NCBI GenBank assembly: GCA_020310875.1
Contig: CM035428.1
Location: forward strand, 106,635,182 to 106,699,181
Origin: Ceratopteris richardii
Taxonomy: Eukaryota > Streptophyta > Polypodiopsida > Polypodiales > Pteridaceae
Direction: 5' to 3'
DNA length: 64,000 nucleotides
A model generated the notes under the pieces. That model did not search any database, was not told the origin of the DNA, and worked only from the letters and a program-made list of their open reading frames with translations. Shown piece after piece: positions 57,340 to 64,000 of this stretch (positions are counted from its first letter, which is position 1; each line of letters starts with the position of its first letter). Both the position numbers and the translations under genes were made by a program.

Positions 57340-58430
57340 GCAATCCAAGACTAGCAATGTAACAAGAGACTAGAAACAATACTCTATCCTCAATAGGATC
57401 ACACTTGCATATCCATATGCATAACTCACATCACAAATGTCTCGATGGAGAAGGAACCATGTGAACCACCTGTCACATAACCATGCATCTACCATACATA
57501 TAAAACCATGAGCATAAACCTGCTCACCAAGTCTCCAAAGTGACCAAATAGATGTGAAAGAATCTTGGGAAAATTTCGACAGAGTATCCCCTGGAAACTG
57601 AGCAATCAAACAAGATAACCAATATCAAAGGAACAATGAGTAATCTGTCACCACCTGTCACTGATGTAATCAAAGATAATGGCAACTACATATGCCAAAA
57701 AGTGATAGCAATATATGCCAATATAATGGTGATGCACCTCCCACTCAAGAATGAATCTTGTAAGATGGTCCAACCTATCACAAATAACCTGTGACCAAGT
57801 CCAAATGAATGGAGATAAACAATGATCCAAAGGTATCGCACAAGCTTCAAGATCCACTAGAGCTCCTTTCTAGCATAAAAGCCCATGAAATTTCGGCAGC
57901 ATCTCCTCTATAAAATGGACTCTAGAACCAAAATAACCATGTGGGAATCACCATCCACATATGCCAAGAATCACACTGGCAAATATATATCAATCAATGA
58001 CCAAATGCTAATGATGGTGACAAACGAACGTGTAACTGAGGCTCCAATCTGGATTCTGTACCTGCAAAGAAAACAAAGATACAAGTACCAAACAAGATCC
58101 AAAATCAACTCTCACAAAAGTATGTGCAACCGGCAAGTAAATCCATAACCAAGTGGCATAAGCAAGATATAGACCACAATGCCACTATACATCCATGATC
58201 AAACTCATGATGACATAAACCTCAAAAAAGAGTATACCACAATGTCATCTTACATGCCGAACGCATGAGAAGATCATGCTCTACTCTCATATGGAGGAGC
58301 TACCACAATGATCATACATGTACAATGCTTTGAAGCTCTAAAAATAAGAGCTTGCACACCAAAAATTCTCTCTCGAAGAAGTTCCAAAGCCAATTCAACC
58401 TCCAAGTGCAATTAGAGTTGTTTGGGCAAA
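57340..58430 (-). other. Copia-5 leader, non-coding
   Basis: About 1.1 kb between the leader repeats and Gag; no ORF with a recognisable motif. Confidence 0.5.
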
Positions 58431-58975
58431 ACTGTACTGCTCTGTGTTTTGCTGTTTCAGAGGTGATAACCTCTGAATCTGAACTTTTGCTCTTCAGCAA
58501 ACTTCAAGATCTAACTCTTGGCTACGTAATGACATAAAGAACACCTCAATCGAAGGTGCGTAGCTCAAGATATGCTCAAAACAAGCACCTGTTGTCAATT
58601 TCACTTTCACTTGCAACAGTACTGCTCTGTATTTTGCAATTTCGGCAACCTAAAACTCAAAATCTGGATCTGAGTTCTTCTACAAAGTTGTAGCTATCTT
58701 TCCAAGCTACGAGCAGCAAGTTGAATCATCGCATTCCGAGTTGTAGAACTCAAGTTATGACAAAAAAACCGACTTGCTGTCCTACTCAATGTAGATTTGC
58801 CTTCTACAATTCTCTGCGTTTTTCAAATTTTCGGCACTTCAGAAGTCCGAACCAGGTTCTGCGCCCTTCTGTGAAGTTGTAGCTCTCTGTGTTAGCTACA
58901 CACAAAACTTTAAAACGCGTCAATCCGAGCTTCGTAGCTCGAGTTATGACCAAAATACTGAACAGCTGTCAAGAG
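58430..58975 (-). repeat. Three diverged tandem repeats in the Copia-5 leader
   Basis: Units at about 58433-58585, 58618-58772 and 58815-58970. Each has CTCTG(T/C)(G/A)TTTT near its start, a short TTTCGG, and ends with GTAG..CTCAAG/CGAG, TTATGAC(A/C)AAA and GCTGTC. Confidence 0.75.
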
Positions 58976-59046
58976 ATGCCGACCTGCACTTCTACCTCTT
59001 CTCACCTAAACTTCCATTGAAGCTTCTTGCACACAAGCCTTCAGCA

Positions 59047-59060
59047 TGCTCTGATACCAA
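59047..59060 (-). other. Copia-5 primer-binding site
   Basis: Minus strand ATTGGTATCAGAGC, a perfect plant Met-tRNA site. Confidence 0.95.
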
Positions 59061-59249
59061 TGAAGGGCTTTGGTGTGCAGAACAAGAGGAAGAAGGAGGA
59101 GATGGAGCGAGAGAGAAGAGAGGAGTGATGCGCGGATATGCGTGGGAGCCTCGAAACCCACATAATGAACTCTCTTGAGGCAATGCTCTATATATGATGT
59201 ATATATATGAATATGGGGGTAAGGTCACATGACCCTTACATCCCCAACA
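59061..59249 (-). repeat. Copia-5 5' LTR
   Basis: Identical 189-bp partner of 55290-55478, directly beside the tRNA-Met PBS. Confidence 0.95.
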
Positions 59250-59254
59250 ATAGC

Positions 59255-60190
59255 AACAAGAGATTCCCAAAGGAGGATGGAAAAAAGAGGCCCTACGAGG
59301 AGCCAATGCCGTACTTGCTAGAGCCCCCACCAAAACTCCTAGAAGGTGGATCCACACTAGTAACCAGAGAAGATATGAAACTCGCATGCATACCACAACC
59401 TCAAGAGCTGGAAGAGCAATACGGGGATCATATTAGTGAAGAAAAAGATTGTGAAGAAGAAGAGGAGGAAGAAAGGAAACTGTTGCAACAACTATTCAAA
59501 TGAGTAGAGAAAGAAAGTCCACAAGAAGAGTCCAATGTCCAAAAACTTAAAGAAATGGAGCAAGAAGCAAACTTGGATGATTTCTTCAATGCATCCATGG
59601 GATTTGAAATAGAAGTAGGGAAGGAAACACAACAGGAGAAAACAATGGTTTTAACCACTTGTGAGGAAGAAGATCAAAGACAAGAAATGATAGTGTACCA
59701 GGACCCGGATGTCATAATGGAAGAAGCTAAAGAGAAGGAGGTGGTGTAGAAGGCCATACCAGAAATATTTGTGGAGCGGCTTCACTGGGAAAAGCCCAAG
59801 AAAGAATACCACATCAGATTCCAAGAAGAGGAGGAAAATGGAGATATGGCTAAGGAAATGACTATGGCAACTCAAAGTGAATTGAAGGGCCTCCAAGAAG
59901 AAGCCACACAACAAGAGGATGCCCAGAGCAAAGAAAGCAAATCCGATGAAGAAAGCAGTTTGGGGGAAGAAAATAACACAGATAGTTGCGAGGATGTGGA
60001 GACAGAGTGGTTAGCAAGGGAGATTGGAAGTGAGGAGAAAGGAGCAAAGGAGAAAGATAAAGAGGAACATGAACAAAAGGAAGAAAACCTAGAAATTGTG
60101 ACTGAATCAGAGAATAGAGTGAAGGCAGAGGAGGATAAGTCAACAAAGCTAGAGCATGAGAAGCCAAAAACGGAAGGTAAAGAGCTATAG
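59255..60190 (+). pseudogene. Large element, acidic coiled-coil ORF after the Copia-5 insertion
   Basis: Continues in frame to 59503 (EPMPYLLEPPPKLLEGG, ending in a Glu run), then 59555-59749 and 59771-60190, which are very Glu/Lys-rich. Single stops separate the pieces. The acidic, coiled-coil nature is visible; the function is not. Confidence 0.45.
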
Positions 60191-62340
60191 TTGGCTCTAA
60201 CCCAAGGCCGAGAAAAGGAATAGCATGGGGAACTTCAAGAAATCAAGACCATAATCAACCAAAGAGCATAACAGTTCTCTCAGGGGTCAAGGTGGGCATT
60301 ACTGGCACGAATAAGAATGGAAGAAGAAAAGAGACAACAAGTAGAAACCTAGAAGATGTGGAAAGGAAAGATTTGTTCAAGAAAAATGAGGCTCTGATTC
60401 GGGACAATGAAATACTTCAAGGAGAAATAATAAAGGTAACAAAGGAGATCATAGCCATAGGACACTAGTTGAGTGAGGCCAAGAAAGAACGCCAAGAAAT
60501 GAAATGTGAATTTGAAGAAATGGTAAAGGCCAAATACAGGGAGATAGGAAGTGAGAGGAATGCACTCAAGATAGTCAAAGATGAGCTGGAAGTATACCAA
60601 TTGCACTTACAAAGTAAGAAGGCTGAAATGATCAAGCTCTAGGAGGAAAAAGAGATGTGCATGCAAGATTTGTAGAACAACAGGATGGAACAAAGAAATT
60701 TGGAGCAGAAATGTATAGAGAGCAAAGAGGCTGTTCAGGTGAGAGATCATACCATCCAAGAGATCGTAGAGGAACTTAAACAAAAGGACTTGCAATTCTG
60801 AGGAAAAGATAAAGAAATAGAGAATCACAAAAAGAAGTGCCCACTACTATACTTGTCTTTCAAGAAGATCAAGGAACAAAACGATGAACTGCTCTCCATT
60901 TTGGATCTGGATAGTAGCAGAGCTTTCTAGAGTAGCCAAAATTCATTAGAGTGAAGAAATTGGAGAAAGAACTAGAGGAAGCCAGAAGAGAAGTCTCCGA
61001 GGTAAAGGAACATTTGGCAGCAAAGGTAAAGGTGGAAGAGAAAGTTAAACAACTATACGTATACTTGAGAGAAATGTCAGAACATTGCCAAGCACTCAAG
61101 GCTCAGATTTAGCAAATAATAGATGGATGTAGGGTTGAAGTGGAGGCTGAAATAAGAGAACTCTTTCTATAGGAAACCAAAGTCTTAGAGGTGCAAGCTC
61201 ACATCCGAGAGGAAGCTCAAGAGACAGAACAAGGAGACAAAAGCCCCATTAAGGATACAGAGATGGAGGTAGAAAATATAAATGAAATGATTGACAGATG
61301 TAATGAGACAAATCCTGAGGAACCACCCCTCTCTTGTACATTACTTACAGATAGGGACAATAGAATTAGATACTTAAAATGACTGTATGATAGATACGAG
61401 GCCAAGCTAGTCAAGTTTTTGCTACACAAGCTAAAGAAGCCACCAAGAACATTGTCCAATTTTGACATCCTAGACATGCCGCTAGTATATCTATGCGAAT
61501 CAATAAAAGAGTACTAGACAAGCATTTTGCAAAAAAAGCCTGATCAATTTTTGGAGTACTCTAAAAGCCAATTTGTACTAACCAAAGAATTATTCATACG
61601 GTTAACCCTCGATGGCAAAGAGAATTTTTGAATAAGCAGAAAGAATGTCGGCATGTGTGGACAAATACTCCGGTTAGTCTCATGCTTAACCCATCATATT
61701 GTCCACAGTGCGATCACTGAAGGGAGTGGCCACCATTTTGGGAATGTTGGAGGGATGGACAAATACCTCGAACCTAGCTAAATTTTGCAAAGTTAGAAGG
61801 ACCTCCACACGGTTGGAAAACCGTCATATATGCTTCAAGTAATCGACGCATTTTTGGAAGACATAAGGGATGTACAAGACTACACAGTCATTGTATAGAG
61901 CCGCATACTAACTATGATAAAGACCTATTTGGAGAGTTTTTCAGAGGTCAACATTGGAACTCTAAAGTTTTTGGGTTTCCATTCAAGCACAAACATGCTT
62001 CTTTTTTACCTTAGCAAAATGCCAGATAGACAATGTCTGATGGCATACTATGTATGCATTATATTTATGCACAACATCTATTTATAGTCATTCAAGGATG
62101 CATTCACTACGGGTTTTTTTGAGACAGACTCAGAGATTTTTGGAAGAGTCTCTCTGGGTCCTGAGGCACACATCCTTGCATATGAAGCGGCATACCTAGA
62201 ATATTGGAGCCAAAATAAAGTAGATGCATCGGTCGCGACTGTCAACTGGAGGAAGGCTTTAATCGAGCTAATCAACAACATCAACAAAGAAGAGCAAAAG
62301 CAGCACAAGCACCTCCAGGAAGTGTACAAATAGAAATAAC
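60190..62340 (+). pseudogene. Large element, long coiled coil and C-terminal region, decayed
   Basis: To about 61380 it reads as heptad-rich helix (KKERQEMKCEFEEMVKAKYR, RKLEKELEEARREVSEVK-like). From 61380 to 62340 a non-coiled part follows, with LLHKLKKPPRTLSNFDILDM and DAFTTGFFETDSEIFGRVSL. It ends about 100 bases before the polypurine tract, the place of a last ORF in an LTR element. Several stops. Confidence 0.45.
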
Positions 62341-62432
62341 TAGTAATCGTAGTTAGACACACAATAAATTAAGAAAAACCATAGCCATAGGAGATGTACA
62401 TATTTTGAAAGTTTGATGAGGACATCAAAAGA

Positions 62433-62450
62433 TCTAGGAGGGGGAGGAAA
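62433..62450 (+). other. Polypurine tract of the 28.7-kb element
   Basis: AGGAGGGGGAGGAAA ends directly at the TG of the 3' LTR. Confidence 0.85.
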
Positions 62451-63280
62451 TGTTGACAAAGTACTTCAAAGTGTGTTTTATCTTGATGCCTTGTAAATAA
62501 AAGCTCCAATTTTGTAACACTCAGGAAGAGTCTTCCTGATAGTGACCCAGGAGCATCCAACCCCAAGTAGATAGGAAAAAACCTTTCCATTTGTGTGGAG
62601 AAGAGATTTGGAGGAAATCACGACTCTTTGCTGGGCAGAAATCACGATTCTCTCCAAAAGAGTATAAAAGCCATTTCCTCTTGTATCTTGTGCAGTAATG
62701 AGAAGAGAAGCTCCTTTGACTGTGATACTTGTTTCTACTCTTGTTTCCTTTGTCTTTCCTGTGTTTTATGGAAGTGTTGTTGTGTTATTTGGTTGATTGT
62801 GCAATTGTGGATGTATGTTCTACTTGTGTGTGAAGTCTTTGAGGAGTAATCTCTGCTGAATCTATCTTCTATCATCACTTTTGTAATGTTGTGTGAGCAC
62901 AAATCTCTCTCGCTCGTTGATTCACTCTAGATCTCCATATTCAATGGCCATATTTGAAATCTACATGAAAAATGGCATGGAAAAGGCACTTGAATCACTC
63001 AATTTGAGTTGTGTTTTCCGAAAATTCGTGTTTTTATACATCTAGTTTGTTCTAATAACCTTCACTCCTCTTACATTTTCTTACAAGTGTGCTTGCTTGC
63101 ATACTTTGAGCATGATTGATGTGTGGTTTATGAAGCACTAGTCTCTAAGACCAATCGGGTTAGCTTGTTCTTAGATTGACAAATTAAAAAGGGATTCCAT
63201 TTCCCACTTCTTTGTCATGAAGTCCCTACTGCTACAATGGGACAGAGACTTGTTGGAAGATGAAGGTAAGGATGTCAATA
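62451..63280 (+). repeat. 3' LTR of the 28.7-kb element, 830 bp
   Basis: Starts TGTTGACAAAGTACTTCAAA and ends GATGTCAATA, followed by the GTAAC duplication. It lacks small segments present in the 5' copy, so the pair is not young. Confidence 0.9.
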
Positions 63281-63285
63281 GTAAC

Positions 63286-64000
63286 CACTATCTTTTTTTT
63301 TCCTCTCGATTGTCGTAAACTTCTCCAGTGCCTACTTCTCATTTAGGCATTCGTACCATGATTCTCCTATCTTCTATTTCATATTTTTTGAAGTTCTCTT
63401 GTACTTCCATGAGGGGTTCTTCTTTTGTCTTAAATGATTTCCTTCTTTTCTTTTTGTGCTTACTTTCTGTATCTTCTATGAGTGACTTGGGTTGTTCAAT
63501 TTGATTTTCCTTACCCAACTTAGGGGTAGTGGCTTCCACAAAGTAAAGGTACTCCTCTTCTGTTGAATAGAACGGTTCCATGATAATGGGCTCTAGGTCC
63601 TTGTCACTTGTCTCATCTTGTTCTTGAGTCAAATCCATGCATTCGTCTAGGATAGACTCCTCCTCCAAAGACCCTATCATAGAGATTGAGATGTCATATC
63701 CATCTTCATCATAGTGAGGGGTCCATTGTTCTTCATTCACTGCTATATCCATGGTAGCTAAGATCTCTACCCAACCATGAGGCTCAAATTCCTTGTCAGG
63801 AAACACTATCGGTGCATAAGCAGGATCTTCAAGTGTTCGTGGGTGTGGTTCTGAACCTAAAGTTCTAGCTTCTAATCATTCTTCCTCTTGTTTGGCTACC
63901 TTACACATCCATATATGAGTGTCTTGTGCAACCGTGAAGGGTCTGATTCTAACGAATGCATAGACTCTATTTCTTTCGATGACCTATGGATGGTATTCCA
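63286..64000 (-). mobile_element. Gypsy-B, upstream part (continues past window end)
   Basis: Minus-strand frame 63806-63339 (155 codons) is acidic (MIGSLEEESILDECMDLTQE, FYSTEEEYLYFVEATTPKLG) with a basic patch KHKKKRRKSFKTKEEP. It lies upstream of the RT in the element's sense. The reading extends toward 64000 (AQDTHIWMCKVAKQEEE). Probably the linker between protease and RT; no motif decides it. Confidence 0.55.

Larger units (their letters stand above)
55290..59249 (-). mobile_element. Copia-5, young non-autonomous Copia element, 3960 bp
   Basis: LTRs 55290-55478 and 59061-59249 are identical by eye over 189 bp. The flanks ATAGC (55285-55289 and 59250-59254) are a perfect target duplication. 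PBS ATTGGTATCAGAGC (59047-59060) fits tRNA-Met exactly; the polypurine AAACGGGAGAT precedes the 3' LTR on the minus strand. It encodes Gag and one fused ORF but no integrase and almost no RT, so it must borrow enzymes. Confidence 0.95.
34604..63280 (+). mobile_element. 28.7-kb LTR-bounded insertion (Athila-like PBS) with nested elements
   Basis: 5' LTR 34604-35513 and 3' LTR 62451-63280 share their text over most of their length. The flanks are GTAAC (34599-34603) and GTAAC (63281-63285), and Gypsy-B coding is on both sides. The PBS is at 35525 and the polypurine tract at 62433-62450. Own sequence: leader repeats 35543-37394 and ORFs 53786-62340. Between them are two truncated Copia pieces, a gag-only element and unrecognised DNA. 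No RT or integrase of its own was seen, so it is probably non-autonomous. Confidence 0.8.

Noticed and set aside
1..64000. tRNA, rRNA, organelle or bacterial origin
   Set aside because: No tRNA or rRNA text seen beyond PBS sites; spliced gene and nested plant LTR elements point to the nucleus.

Overview
This is nuclear DNA of a plant with a large, repeat-rich genome. The evidence is one intron-rich gene with canonical GT-AG introns, plant-type Copia and Gypsy retrotransposons with tRNA-Met, Asp-like and Arg-like primer sites, a LINE, and degenerate plant-type telomere repeats. A proteinase K-type subtilase with the introns loaded with transposons fits a non-seed land plant (fern or lycophyte) better than a seed plant. 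That placement is inference.

Left third (1-18592, minus strand): one subtilisin-like serine protease gene. I could resolve ten exons whose splice phases all agree (554 codons), running off the left edge. The signal peptide, I9-type propeptide, catalytic Asp/His/Ser and oxyanion Asn are all present. Its intron 8 (about 9.5 kb) holds a 5' CT microsatellite, degenerate telomeric repeats, a decayed LINE (plus strand) and a 5' part of a Gypsy element (minus strand, LTR 8891-9089). Intron 4 (about 5.5 kb) holds only simple repeats and old duplications.

Middle (19439-34603): nested retrotransposons. A minus-strand Copia (19439-22258 plus 27488-27900) is split by a complete plus-strand Copia (22259-27487) with a 5-bp target-site duplication. 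To its right lie a decayed minus-strand reading region of unknown function (27909-30053) and a rearranged minus-strand Gypsy: integrase, a protease-like ORF after the integrase, an inverted RNase H segment and the RT start.

Right half (34604-63280): one 28.7-kb insertion bounded by related LTRs and a matching GTAAC duplication. It sits inside that same Gypsy, whose coding resumes at 63286. Its PBS is of the Athila type, and its leader carries tandem and palindromic repeats. Its interior holds two truncated Copia elements, a gag-only element with an Ogre/Tat-like PBS, unrecognised stretches, and its own Glu/Lys-rich coiled-coil ORFs. Those ORFs are split by a very young, non-autonomous Copia (55290-59249) with identical 189-bp LTRs, a perfect ATAGC duplication, and an intact 463-codon ORF. 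That ORF joins a protease remnant, an Asp/His/Glu-rich repeat domain and an RT remnant.

The only convincing host gene is the subtilase. No tRNA, rRNA or CRISPR was seen. The layering gives a relative insertion order: outer Gypsy, then the 28.7-kb element, then its inner Copia and Ogre-like pieces, with the small Copia last.
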